The translations under genes were made by a program, and so were the position numbers. Below the pieces are notes generated by a model. It did no database searches and was not told the DNA's origin. It was given only the letters and a program-made list of their open reading frames with translations. Below are positions 23,293-31,881 of a DNA stretch of 34,947 nt, one piece after another; the first letter of the stretch is position 1, and every line of letters begins with the position of its first letter. The DNA lies in assembly GCA_031555175.1 (NCBI GenBank), contig JAVBUP010000020.1, positions 1-34,947 on the forward strand, written 5' to 3'. This DNA comes from JAVBUP01 sp031555175. GTDB taxonomy: Bacteria; Bacillota_I; Bacilli_A; Erysipelotrichales; Coprobacillaceae.

Positions 23293-23308
23293 ATGTCTCC
23301 CCTCTTTC

Positions 23309-24493
23309 CTATTTGATTAAGTCAAGAATTGACTTGCCTATGCCAGGATTATTTACATTGAAGTTTTCTGCAATTGTAGCACCAATAGTAGCAAAACTTT
23401 GTTGACTATCTAATAAAACTGGCAGTGTAATTGATTTTGAATATATAATAAGTGGGACATCTTCTCTAGTATGATCAGTTCCTTTATATGTAGGATCATT
23501 TCCATGATCTGCAGTTATCATCAATAGATCATTGCATTTCATTTGATACATAAAATCTAATAATTGTTTGTCAAATACTTCTAACGATTTTGCATAGCCG
23601 ATTGGGTCTCTTCTATGCCCATATATCGCATCAAAATCTACAAGATTTAAAAAAGCTAATCCACTAAAATTCTCTTTAGCTAAATCTGTAATTTTATTCA
23701 TTCCATCATCATTCGAAACTGTTTTGATGCTTCTAGTGATTCCCTCACCATCAAATATATCATATATCTTTCCAAGTCCTATAACATCAAAATTGCTTTC
23801 TTGTAGTGAGTTGAGTACTGTCTTGCCAAAAGGTTTCAATGCCAAATCATGACGATTACTAGTTCTTTTGAATTGCCCTTTGCATGGCCCAATAAACGGT
23901 CTAGCGATAATTCGCCCAACTTTCCATTCAGGTTTCATAGTAATATCTCTTGCAATGTTGCAAATATTATATAATTCTTCAACTGGAATAATATCTTCAT
24001 GCGCGGCTATTTGTAATACCGAATCAGCAGAAGTGTACACAATAAGGTCACCAGTACTCATATGGTGTTCTCCCCAATCATCCAATATTTTTGTGCCAGA
24101 TTCTGAATAATTACCCACAATTTTGCGGCCTGTTTTTGCTTCCAATTCAGTTATTAATTCTTTTGGAAAACCAGTATCAGTAAATGTTTGAAATGGATTT
24201 GTAATTTTTAATCCCATCATTTCCCAATGACCAGTCATTGTGTCTTTGCCGACACTTTCTTCTTCTAATCTAGTTAAATATGCAAGTGGTTTATGTACTT
24301 TATTAACGTTTTTAAAATCACCTAACAATCCGATGCCTAAACCCTCTAAATTTGGAACATCAAATTCATCAACACTTTCAGAAATGTGCTTGAAAGTGTT
24401 TGAATTTTCATCATTATATACAGCAGCATCTTTTGCAGCGCCAATACCAACTGAATCTAATACAATTAAAAATATTCTATCAAAACGTTTCAT
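23309..24493 (-). CDS. deoB: Phosphopentomutase
   Basis: Converts ribose or deoxyribose 1-phosphate to the 5-phosphate in nucleoside salvage. The 394-residue length is that of bacterial DeoB. It has the alkaline-phosphatase-type metal motifs: VLDSVGIGAA (Asp13), KDTMTGHWEM with the phosphorylated Thr, and TADHGNDPTYKGTDHTRE. The neighbour order xerD-deoB is the same as in B. subtilis (xerD-drm). The start is four bases after the xerD stop, with AAGGAG inside the end of xerD. Confidence 0.97.
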   Translation of the reverse strand: MKRFDRIFLIVLDSVGIGAAKDAAVYNDENSNTFKHISESVDEFDVPNLEGLGIGLLGDFKNVNKVHKPLAYLTRLEEESVGKDTMTGHWEMMGLKITNPFQTFTDTGFPKELITELEAKTGRKIVGNYSESGTKILDDWGEHHMSTGDLIVYTSADSVLQIAAHEDIIPVEELYNICNIARDITMKPEWKVGRIIARPFIGPCKGQFKRTSNRHDLALKPFGKTVLNSLQESNFDVIGLGKIYDIFDGEGITRSIKTVSNDDGMNKITDLAKENFSGLAFLNLVDFDAIYGHRRDPIGYAKSLEVFDKQLLDFMYQMKCNDLLMITADHGNDPTYKGTDHTREDVPLIIYSKSITLPVLLDSQQSFATIGATIAENFNVNNPGIGKSILDLIK

Positions 24494-24496
24494 ATA

Positions 24497-25402
24497 TTAC
24501 TCCTTATCTCTTGGATGAAATTTATCATATTCTTCTTTGATTTTCTTAGTAGAAACATGTGTATATATTGTTGTCGTAGCAATATCGCTATGCCCTAGCA
24601 TCTCTTGAATAGATCGTAAATCAGCCCCATTTTCTAGCAAATGTGTAGCAAAACTGTGCCTAATCGTATGTGGGGATATATTTTTTGTAATACCACATTT
24701 TTTTGCTCTAGTTTTTAAGTTTTTCCAAAAGCCTTGCCTAGTCATAACAGCGCCATTTCTATTGACAAATAAATATGAGTGATACTCATCTTTCAATAAC
24801 AAATCACGATAATTATGGATGTATAAATCAAGATACCTTACTAAATATGCATTTAGTGGGACAATTCTTTCTTTACTTCCTTTGCCAAAACAGCGGACAA
24901 ACTTCATAGTTATATTAATATCTTGGACCTTAAGATTTACCAGTTCACCAACACGAAGTCCAGCCCCATATAATAATTCAAACATGCATTTATCACGATA
25001 GCCTATAGCGTCCTTCGTTTCAATTGAATCTAATAACATAAAAACTTCTTTCTCAGATAAGACTTGAGGAATCCGATTTTCACGCTTTGGAAGTTCTATA
25101 GTTGCCATAGGATTTTTTGTAATATGCTTCTCAATTATTAAAAAATGATGAAAATTGCGTAAACACGTTATATTCCTTGAAGCACTTGAGTTTTTCTTAG
25201 TGCGGTTACTGAGTACTTTAAGGTATTCTAGTATAACTTGTTTATTTATTTGATCAACATTTAATACATTAATACTTTCAAGATATTCATTAAACTTTTT
25301 TAAGTCGAACAAATAGCTTTTAACAGTGTTTAGACTATAACCACGTTCTACAACTAAGTAATTTTCAAATTCTTTTATTGCTAATGTAACACTAAGACTC
25401 AT
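24497..25402 (-). CDS. xerD: Site-specific tyrosine recombinase XerD
   Basis: 301 residues from the ATG at 25402 (GGTGAT upstream). N-terminal SAM-like core-binding domain (about 1-90), then the catalytic domain with every active residue: Arg150 (GAGLRVGEL), Lys174 (GKGSKERIVPL), His245 and Arg248 (PHTIRHSFATHLL), His271 (LGHSDIATT) and the nucleophile Tyr280. With XerC it resolves chromosome dimers at dif, and a dif-like site lies 2 kb away. XerD rather than XerC is chosen from the synteny with deoB and spoIIM in Bacillus. XerC is not in the window. Confidence 0.93.
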   Translation of the reverse strand: MSLSVTLAIKEFENYLVVERGYSLNTVKSYLFDLKKFNEYLESINVLNVDQINKQVILEYLKVLSNRTKKNSSASRNITCLRNFHHFLIIEKHITKNPMATIELPKRENRIPQVLSEKEVFMLLDSIETKDAIGYRDKCMFELLYGAGLRVGELVNLKVQDINITMKFVRCFGKGSKERIVPLNAYLVRYLDLYIHNYRDLLLKDEYHSYLFVNRNGAVMTRQGFWKNLKTRAKKCGITKNISPHTIRHSFATHLLENGADLRSIQEMLGHSDIATTTIYTHVSTKKIKEEYDKFHPRDKE

Positions 25403-25450
25403 AATATCACCACTATCATTATACAAGTTAATATCAATATTCGCAACGAA

Positions 25451-26062
25451 TTAGCTTATAAATGAGAATAGATATATTAAATATGGGATAACATAAATTT
25501 TAACTAATGTCGAAATAAGTATCAGAATTAAAGAAATTAGAAAATAATTTAAATAATGATTTATGACATTCTTCAAATCAATTGTTCGTTTATCCAAAAA
25601 ACAAGTATAGCAAATATTAAAGCTTATCTCCAATGAAATTGATGAAAGCATTAGTATTGTTACGATTTCGATTAGGACTTGAGGAATTATAGTCAAAATG
25701 ATGGCAAAAATTCCTTTATATGAATACATATTTAATAGTAATGCGCTTGAAAATCCAATTTGTAGTCCTTTTGTAAAAACAACAAAGCCAACAACTGGAC
25801 CACCTACTACTGACAAACCGAATAGAAAAATTACGAATATCTGTATGATATTGGAAAAGAAATTACTATAAAAAAATTCTTTTTCTTTTATGTATGACAT
25901 ATTAAAGATTGTATTAAAAGAAGAAGTCAGAGACTCAATTGAACTAGTTTCTAGTTTTGAAAAAACCAAAAAACCAACAAAAAAACCACCAAATAATACT
26001 GTTGACAAGAATATGTACATATTTTGGTAGTTTTTGAAATGCATCCTTATTTTATTTTTCAT
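25451..26062 (-). CDS. spoIIM: Stage II sporulation protein M
   Basis: 203 residues from the ATG at 26062, with GGGTGATT upstream. Five or so membrane segments match SpoIIM. With SpoIID and SpoIIP it forms the complex that thins septal peptidoglycan during forespore engulfment. Typical pieces are the first helix FFVGFLVFS, GGPVVGFVVFTKGLQIGFSS and IIPQVLIEIVTILMLSS. SpoIID and SpoIIP are outside the window. A TATAAT-like box on the minus strand at 26079-26074 may be its promoter, but a SigE match is not convincing. Confidence 0.9.
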   Translation of the reverse strand: MKNKIRMHFKNYQNMYIFLSTVLFGGFFVGFLVFSKLETSSIESLTSSFNTIFNMSYIKEKEFFYSNFFSNIIQIFVIFLFGLSVVGGPVVGFVVFTKGLQIGFSSALLLNMYSYKGIFAIILTIIPQVLIEIVTILMLSSISLEISFNICYTCFLDKRTIDLKNVINHYLNYFLISLILILISTLVKIYVIPYLIYLFSFIS

Positions 26063-26109
26063 TATAATCACCCATTATACAATATGACAGTATAGGAAGA
26101 TTATTCTAC

Positions 26110-27288
26110 TTATTTAATCAGTTGTCGCTTTACTTTTGCAACTGTTGTTAATTTTTCATCCTTAAGTTCTCTATTTATTTCGCGAACAATTTCATTTATT
26201 TGATTTTCTTGATCATCTGTTTCAAATGAAAAAATATCAAGTTGTTTTATTATACTGCTTTTTGGCAATACATTGTTCAAAGAAACACCAAGCAAACGCA
26301 ATGGTTTGTTATCATAAATCTTATCAAATAGAATTAATGCATTTGCGTATATTTCTTCAAAACTGTTAGTATAATGATCAATAGTTATTGATCTAATAAT
26401 ACTAGCAAACCTGGTATACTTAATTGTAATGGAAATATTATTACCGACTAGTCCTCTCTTTTCGGCTCTTCGGCTGACTTTATCTGATAAAAAAATAATT
26501 GTGTCTTTAATAATTACTTCATCTGAAGTATCTCTTTCTAAAGTGGTAGAATTTCCAACTGATTTTAACTCAGTTTCTTCTGGATGAACTACAGATTTAC
26601 TTATACCATTGGCTCTATCAATAATAATGTTAGTATTAATGCCAAATATTGTTTTTAATAAATCGATTTGATTAAACATTGCAAGATCACCAATTGTATT
26701 AATGCCAATGCTTTCCAATTTTGGAACTGTTTTTTTCCCAATTCCATGCATCGAACCAATTGGCAATGGCCATAATATTCTTTTAATATTTTGCTCATTT
26801 ATAATTGTTATTCCTAATGGTTTTTTCATATCTGAAGCCATTTTAGCAAGAAATTTGTTTGGTGAAATGCCAATACTACATGGAAGTTGACACAAATCCA
26901 TTAGATTCGATTGAATTGCCTTAGCTAATTTTAATTGACCACCATGTAAAGCAACTATATCAGTTACATCAACATAACACTCGTCGATACTAGCTATTTC
27001 AATTTTATCAGTATATGTTCTTAAATAATCGAAAAACATTTGTGAATACTTATGATACATATCAAAATTTACGTCTGTTACTATTAAATCTTTACATAAT
27101 TCTAAAGCTTGGTATAACGGCATCGCAGAATGTATCCCATATTTCCTTGCTTCATAAGAAGCTGTGGAAATTATGCTACGTCGTGACGATCCCGCTACTA
27201 CAAGAGGTTTTCCTTTATATTCCGGATTTAAGATTGTTTCTACTGTCGCGAAAAAGCAGTTTAAATCAATATGGAAAATAACAGACAT
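26110..27288 (-). CDS. dinB: DNA polymerase IV (Y-family, DinB)
   Basis: 392 residues, an error-prone translesion polymerase. FHIDLNCFFATVE holds metal ligand Asp8 and the aromatic steric-gate position. IASIDECYVDVT holds Asp102 and Glu103, with Cys where Ala is common. The helix-hairpin-helix region (MHGIGKKTVPKLESIGINTIGDLA) and the little-finger domain follow. No beta-clamp peptide can be named with certainty at the end. AGGAGG precedes the ATG. It sits 26 bases downstream of spo0A with no terminator between, so part of its expression may come from the spo0A promoter, an unusual pairing. Confidence 0.95.
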   Translation of the reverse strand: MSVIFHIDLNCFFATVETILNPEYKGKPLVVAGSSRRSIISTASYEARKYGIHSAMPLYQALELCKDLIVTDVNFDMYHKYSQMFFDYLRTYTDKIEIASIDECYVDVTDIVALHGGQLKLAKAIQSNLMDLCQLPCSIGISPNKFLAKMASDMKKPLGITIINEQNIKRILWPLPIGSMHGIGKKTVPKLESIGINTIGDLAMFNQIDLLKTIFGINTNIIIDRANGISKSVVHPEETELKSVGNSTTLERDTSDEVIIKDTIIFLSDKVSRRAEKRGLVGNNISITIKYTRFASIIRSITIDHYTNSFEEIYANALILFDKIYDNKPLRLLGVSLNNVLPKSSIIKQLDIFSFETDDQENQINEIVREINRELKDEKLTTVAKVKRQLIK

Positions 27289-27314
27289 ACCTCTTCCTCC
27301 TTTATATTTTTATA

Positions 27315-28133
27315 TTAAACTCTAGAAAAAGTAGATTTTCTAATTGATTTATGTTGTAGACGTAATCTATCAGAAATCATAGCAATAAATTCAGAATTTG
27401 TTGGTTTCGCTTTGTTAGCATTTACTGTATAACCAAATATTGCCTCAATTGTCTCAGTGTTTCCACGATTCCAAGCAACTTCAATAGCATGTCTAATGGC
27501 TCTTTCAACTCTTGAAGAAGTTGTGTTATATTTTCTGGCAATATCTGGGTATAATAATTTAGTTATTCTACCAAGAATCTCAGTGTTATAATATGTTTCC
27601 ATAATAGCAGTTCTGAGGTACATATAACCTTTGATGTGTGCTGGTATACCAACTTCATGCAGTATTGATGTAATTTCTGTTTCTAATTGAATGCGTTGTG
27701 ATTCGGCATCATTCTTATCGACAACTGTGAAGTGCACTTTGCTAGAATAATTTTGGATATTGAAAGCCATCAATTCACGCAATTTTGTACCTATAAATGA
27801 AACTTCAAATGGTTTCATCAACATATAATCTACTTTTAAACTTTCAACTGCAGCAAAGATAACATCATTAATAGTTTCACTCATACATACAACTTTCTTC
27901 GCATATTTGTTATTAGAAATTCTTAGCTGTTGCATTACAGTAATTCCATCAATTCCTGGCATATATAGATCAATTAAAGCTATATCCACCTTCATATTAG
28001 ATAATCTATCTAAGCAATCTCTTCCATTATAAGCTACGCCTACAACTTCAAAATTTTCCTTCCTTAATTGTTCTTGTAAAGCATTAACTACTTCATGATT
28101 ATCATCAGCAATAAAAATAGTAATTTTGTTCAT
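27315..28133 (-). CDS. spo0A: Sporulation master regulator Spo0A
   Basis: 272 residues. Receiver domain (1 to about 120) with Asp10, Asp11, the phosphorylated Asp55 (ALIDLYMPG), SET for the conserved Thr/Ser, and MKPFE with the Lys. The C-terminal DNA-binding domain has the hallmark SRVERAIRHAIEVAW recognition helix. Phosphorylated Spo0A binds 0A boxes and starts sporulation. The position after recN-spoIVB is conserved in spore formers. A terminator isolates it from spoIVB. The leader carries a promoter, an inverted repeat and a TGTCGAA box, which suggests autoregulation. GGGAGA precedes the ATG. Confidence 0.97.
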   Translation of the reverse strand: MNKITIFIADDNHEVVNALQEQLRKENFEVVGVAYNGRDCLDRLSNMKVDIALIDLYMPGIDGITVMQQLRISNNKYAKKVVCMSETINDVIFAAVESLKVDYMLMKPFEVSFIGTKLRELMAFNIQNYSSKVHFTVVDKNDAESQRIQLETEITSILHEVGIPAHIKGYMYLRTAIMETYYNTEILGRITKLLYPDIARKYNTTSSRVERAIRHAIEVAWNRGNTETIEAIFGYTVNANKAKPTNSEFIAMISDRLRLQHKSIRKSTFSRV

Positions 28134-28192
28134 AATTTATTCTCCCAAAATAATTAGTATTTTATTGTAATGTAATCTTACCTAGCGATATC

Positions 28193-28223
28193 ATTATACA
28201 TAAAAAAATAAGTTTTTTGTAAA
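28193..28223 (-). promoter_or_regulatory. spo0A promoter
   Basis: On the minus strand TTTACA (28223-28218), a 19-bp spacer and TATAAT (28198-28193), about 60 bases before the start codon. The -10 is perfect; the spacer is longer than ideal. No SigH consensus is seen. Confidence 0.5.
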
Positions 28224-28251
28224 AAATGTAAGAAATAAATGATTTTTTACA
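28218..28251. repeat. Inverted repeat in the spo0A leader
   Basis: TGTAAAAAAT (28218-28227) and ATTTTTTACA (28242-28251) form a perfect 10-bp dyad with a 14-base spacer. One arm covers the proposed -35 of spo0A, the position of a typical repressor operator. It lacks a T run, so it is not an obvious terminator. Confidence 0.5.
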
Positions 28252-28299
28252 TAAAAAGAAGATGCAAATTACTGATTTCTACAAAGTTCGCTAGTAAAT

Positions 28300-28306
28300 T
28301 GTCGAA
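28300..28306 (+). promoter_or_regulatory. Candidate Spo0A-binding 0A box
   Basis: TGTCGAA, the 0A-box core, set in ATTGTCGAAATA. It lies between the spoIVB terminator and the spo0A promoter, about 170 bases upstream of spo0A. A 7-mer of this composition is expected a few times by chance in both strands of the window, so position, not rarity, supports it. Confidence 0.5.
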
Positions 28307-28312
28307 ATACGT

Positions 28313-28336
28313 AAAAAAAGGGCTTTTGCCCTTTTT
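28313..28336 (-). terminator. Terminator after spoIVB
   Basis: A 9-bp stem AAAAAGGGC/GCCCTTTTT with a 4-base loop and a continuing T run on the minus strand, just after the spoIVB stop. It separates the xseB-to-spoIVB transcript from spo0A. Confidence 0.88.
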
Positions 28337-28339
28337 GCA

Positions 28340-29359
28340 TTATTCATCAATTTTTTTGCTTTCCTCTAACATCCAATCAATATACATACCATAACCCTGA
28401 TCAACATTATCGACTGTTACATGCGTTACTGCTCCAATTAATTTTCCGTTTTGTATAATTGGTGAACCACTCATACCTTGAATAATTCCATTTGTTTTTG
28501 CAAGAAGCTTTTTATCAGTAACTTTAAACTCTATTCCTTTAACTGATGGAGAGCTTTGATTTTTTAAACTAGTTATTTCTATCTCAAATTCTTCTATCTT
28601 ATTATCTTCTAAGACAGTTAAGATTTTGGCTTTTCCAAGCATAATTTCAGCAATATCAGCAGTTTCAAGTACTATTTTATCATCTTTTATAATTGATTGA
28701 TAATTACCGTATATACCATATTTTGAGTTAATTTGAATATTTCCAATCTTATCTATTTCATTAAATTTGGCAATCTTTTCTCCAGGATTTCCTTTTAGAC
28801 TTTTAGTTACCGTAATAACTGAACTTGTAAATATACTTCCGGCATTTAGGTTTAGTGAGATTCCAGTTGCTGAATTGTCACTTATCTCATGTCCTAACGC
28901 TCCATATACATTATTTTCTGGATCATAGAATGTTATTGTACCTACTCCAGATATTTTATCCTTTATAAGTAAACCAGTCTTAAAGAGATTTTCTTTTTCA
29001 TCATATATTACTTCAATTTCTCTAGTGATTGATTCGTTATTTCTAACTAATCCAAACGACAGTTTATTTCCATTAGATACTTCTTTGCTTATTGCCTGAA
29101 ATACATCATCAACGGATTGTATTTTATTTGAATTAATTGCTACAATCATATCCCCAGCTTTAATATCATTATCAATTTCTGGATTTAAAACTTTACCATC
29201 TTTTTTTACTGAATAAGTTCCGGTAATAATAACACTTTCATATTTGATATGAATACCAATTGTTTCCCCGCCGATAATAACAGTTTTTGCAAATATTGGT
29301 AAAGCATTAAAAAAAAGCATAAATGTGATCAGAGAGGTTTGAATGACTCTTTTTATCAT
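28340..29359 (-). CDS. spoIVB: SpoIVB serine peptidase (S55)
   Basis: 339 residues. Signal or anchor sequence (about 1-24), then a PDZ domain (about 45-120), then the S55 peptidase domain with His157 (YGALGHEI), Ser297 (GMSGSP) and an acidic residue near the end (YIDWM). Made in the forespore and secreted into the intermembrane space, it cleaves SpoIVFA so that SpoIVFB can process pro-SigK. The pro-SigK gene is in this window. It is shorter than the B. subtilis protein (about 425 residues), mostly in the N-terminal half. GGAGG lies before the ATG. A forespore promoter in the 52-base gap after recN is expected, but I could not define it. Confidence 0.93.
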   Translation of the reverse strand: MIKRVIQTSLITFMLFFNALPIFAKTVIIGGETIGIHIKYESVIITGTYSVKKDGKVLNPEIDNDIKAGDMIVAINSNKIQSVDDVFQAISKEVSNGNKLSFGLVRNNESITREIEVIYDEKENLFKTGLLIKDKISGVGTITFYDPENNVYGALGHEISDNSATGISLNLNAGSIFTSSVITVTKSLKGNPGEKIAKFNEIDKIGNIQINSKYGIYGNYQSIIKDDKIVLETADIAEIMLGKAKILTVLEDNKIEEFEIEITSLKNQSSPSVKGIEFKVTDKKLLAKTNGIIQGMSGSPIIQNGKLIGAVTHVTVDNVDQGYGMYIDWMLEESKKIDE

Positions 29360-29411
29360 AAAGCCTCCTTTTATTTGTATAGATTACATGTTTATTATGC
29401 TTGATTTTATG

Positions 29412-31076
29412 TTATTTATTAGCAGATAACTCAATTAAATGTTTTGCATTCTGCAAAGCTTCATCACTGACATTTTGACCAGAAAGCATTTTGGCTATTT
29501 CGTACACTCTTTCTTCGCCAATTAACCAATTAACTTTTGTATAAGTTTCGCTTTTAGTGATGTCTTTAAAAATGTATAAATGGTTATCACCAAAACTAGC
29601 AACTTGTGGCAAATGAGTAATACATAGAACCTGACTAAATTTGGATATTTCTTTCATTTTTAAACCAATACCTTCAGCTACTTTGCCACTAACACCAGTA
29701 TCAACTTCGTCAAAAATAATAGTTGGCATAGAATTCAAACGCGTAAATACGGTCTTAAGAACTAGCATAATTCTTGATAATTCTCCGCCGGAAGCAACTT
29801 TATTTAATGCTCTAACATCTTGACCAACATTAGTACTAATTAGAAAAACTACATCATCAATCCCAAGTGAGTTAAGTTTCTCTCTTTCCTTAATATCGAT
29901 AATAAAAGTAGTCGAACTCATATACAAATTGCCTAACTCTTTTTCAATTATTTTTTGAAGATCAATAGCTTTTTTCTTTCTTATATTATGGATAGCTTTT
30001 GCTAATTCCATACACTTTTTTTGCGCTATTTCAATTTTCTTTTCTAATTGCGAAATTACAAAATCTCTATTTTCAATTAATTCAATATTCTTTATAATAT
30101 TTTCTTTATATTCTTGAATATCTTCATTCGTATAGCCATATTTCCTTTGAATTTTCTGTATAAAGTATATTCTTTCTTGGATATCATTTAAGCGATATTC
30201 ATCAAAATCAAGACTTTTAAAATAATCAGCAGCTCTCTCATATGCATCTTCAATTTTATAGTAACCATCATTGATCTCAGAGTACACTTCATTGAATAAA
30301 TCATCATTTGTTAATGGATCAAATGATTTCAAGACAGTGAATAATTTCGGCAATATTCCTTCATCTTCCATCATCAGTTGATAAATTATTTGCATTTTTT
30401 CATTGATTTTTTCAAAATTCTGCAAAGTCTTTTTTTCCTTTTCAAGATTTTCAATTTCATTTTCAGTAATATCTGCTTTTTCTATTTCAGATAATTGATT
30501 TTGATAAAATTCAAGTTGTTCAACATCTAAAACAGTTGTTAATGTAGTATCCAATTCTTTTCTTAATACAGAATACTCTTTATAGTTATCTTTATAACTA
30601 TCTAAAAGATTATTAATATCATCCTTAGCATAAGAATCTAGCAAATGAATATGAACTTTTTCATTTAATAGATATTGAGTTTCAAATTGTGAATGAATAT
30701 CAACTAACTGCTCCATAATATCTTTCAGCATTGTCATATTTACAGAACGATAATTAATTTTACAGGTACTTTTTCCTTCTTTAGTAATCTCTTTTGAGAC
30801 AACTATATCATCTTCTACTTCAAAATCTAAATCTTCTAGTTGCTCCTTAATGCTACTATTGTTAGACACATCTATTACAGCTTCAATAAAAGCTTTTTCT
30901 TTCCCAGACTTTATTAGTCCAGCATTTGCTCTTTCTCCAAGCAGTTGGCCAATTGCATCGATTATAATTGATTTACCAGCTCCTGTTTCTCCAGTAAAAA
31001 CTGTCATTCCAGATGAAAAATCAATGTTAACTTGGTCTATTATCGCAAAATTTTTAATCATAAGGCTCTTAATCAT
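29412..31076 (-). CDS. recN: DNA repair protein RecN
   Basis: An SMC-like ATPase of 554 residues that acts early in double-strand-break repair. Walker A FTGETGAGKS (28-37), long central coiled coils (about 150-370), the ABC signature ASGGELSRIML and Walker B PTIIFDEVDTGVSG are all present. The start at 31076 is chosen for its AAAGGAGGG site; the ATG overlaps the tlyA stop by 8 bases. In B. subtilis ahrC/argR lies between tlyA and recN; here it is missing. Confidence 0.97.
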   Translation of the reverse strand: MIKSLMIKNFAIIDQVNIDFSSGMTVFTGETGAGKSIIIDAIGQLLGERANAGLIKSGKEKAFIEAVIDVSNNSSIKEQLEDLDFEVEDDIVVSKEITKEGKSTCKINYRSVNMTMLKDIMEQLVDIHSQFETQYLLNEKVHIHLLDSYAKDDINNLLDSYKDNYKEYSVLRKELDTTLTTVLDVEQLEFYQNQLSEIEKADITENEIENLEKEKKTLQNFEKINEKMQIIYQLMMEDEGILPKLFTVLKSFDPLTNDDLFNEVYSEINDGYYKIEDAYERAADYFKSLDFDEYRLNDIQERIYFIQKIQRKYGYTNEDIQEYKENIIKNIELIENRDFVISQLEKKIEIAQKKCMELAKAIHNIRKKKAIDLQKIIEKELGNLYMSSTTFIIDIKEREKLNSLGIDDVVFLISTNVGQDVRALNKVASGGELSRIMLVLKTVFTRLNSMPTIIFDEVDTGVSGKVAEGIGLKMKEISKFSQVLCITHLPQVASFGDNHLYIFKDITKSETYTKVNWLIGEERVYEIAKMLSGQNVSDEALQNAKHLIELSANK

Positions 31077-31881
31077 TGTTTTTCCCTCCTTTAAGCTGCT
31101 TAAAAGCAGTTTCTACAATACTCTCTATATCAATTATATTACTGCATTCATTAGCCTTAAAATGAGCCAAATACTCAATATTTCCATCTCCACCAGTAAT
31201 TGGTGAATGTGTTAATTCAATAATGCTAAAATTTGCATTAGTAGCATAGTTTATAACGTTATTGATAACAACCAAATGAGTTTTATAATCCTTTACTATA
31301 CCATTCTTATTTAAGTTTTCTTTTCCACATTCGAATTGAGGCTTAATCAACGCAATAATATCCTCGTTCTTGTAAAAAAATTCAGACAATTTGCTCAAAA
31401 TAATCTCCAGTGAAATAAACGAAACATCTATAGTAGCTATATCTGGATAACCACAATCAAAGCTATGTTCAGTTACCACTCTAAAATTTGTTTTTTCCAT
31501 AAGCTTAATTTTCATGTTATCACGCAAACTTAATGCTAACTGATTTGTTCCAACATCGATGCAGTATACAAAGGCAACGTCATTTTTTAGCGCGCAATCA
31601 GTAAATCCACCTGTTGAAGATCCAATATCAAGCATAATCTTGTTATTAAGAGATACATCAAAGACATCTAAAGCTTTTTCTAATTTTAAACCACCTTTTG
31701 ATACATATTTAAGTTTTTCGCCAATAATATTAATAATATCATTATTATTTGTCTTAAAACTAGGTTTAGTAATAACAATCCCATTAACCTCAATGATTTT
31801 GTCTTGTATTGCTAGTTGAGCTTTTTGTCGAGATTCAAATAATCCCCTATTTACAAGTTCAACATCGATTCTGTTAGTCAT
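31069..31881 (-). CDS. tlyA: TlyA/YqxC-family rRNA 2'-O-methyltransferase
   Basis: 270 residues: an N-terminal S4 RNA-binding domain (about 1-60, RIDVELVNRGLFESRQKA) and an FtsJ-type methyltransferase domain with the SAM motif LDIGSSTGGFTDCAL (about 84-98) and an ATIDVSFISL strand. Mycobacterial TlyA 2'-O-methylates 16S and 23S rRNA and has haemolysin-like history. The short N-terminal type in Firmicutes is thought to act mainly on 23S rRNA, inferred from family. Overlaps dxs and recN by 8 bases each. Confidence 0.93.
   Translation of the reverse strand: MTNRIDVELVNRGLFESRQKAQLAIQDKIIEVNGIVITKPSFKTNNNDIINIIGEKLKYVSKGGLKLEKALDVFDVSLNNKIMLDIGSSTGGFTDCALKNDVAFVYCIDVGTNQLALSLRDNMKIKLMEKTNFRVVTEHSFDCGYPDIATIDVSFISLEIILSKLSEFFYKNEDIIALIKPQFECGKENLNKNGIVKDYKTHLVVINNVINYATNANFSIIELTHSPITGGDGNIEYLAHFKANECSNIIDIESIVETAFKQLKGGKNND

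Noticed and set aside
25508..25514. TGTCGAA (0A-box core) inside spoIIM, upstream of xerD
   Set aside because: It lies in coding sequence with no promoter nearby. A few chance copies are expected in 35 kb.
29360..29411. Forespore (SigF/SigG) promoter before spoIVB
   Set aside because: GCATA and CTATACAAA occur on the minus strand, but spacing and matches are too poor to call.
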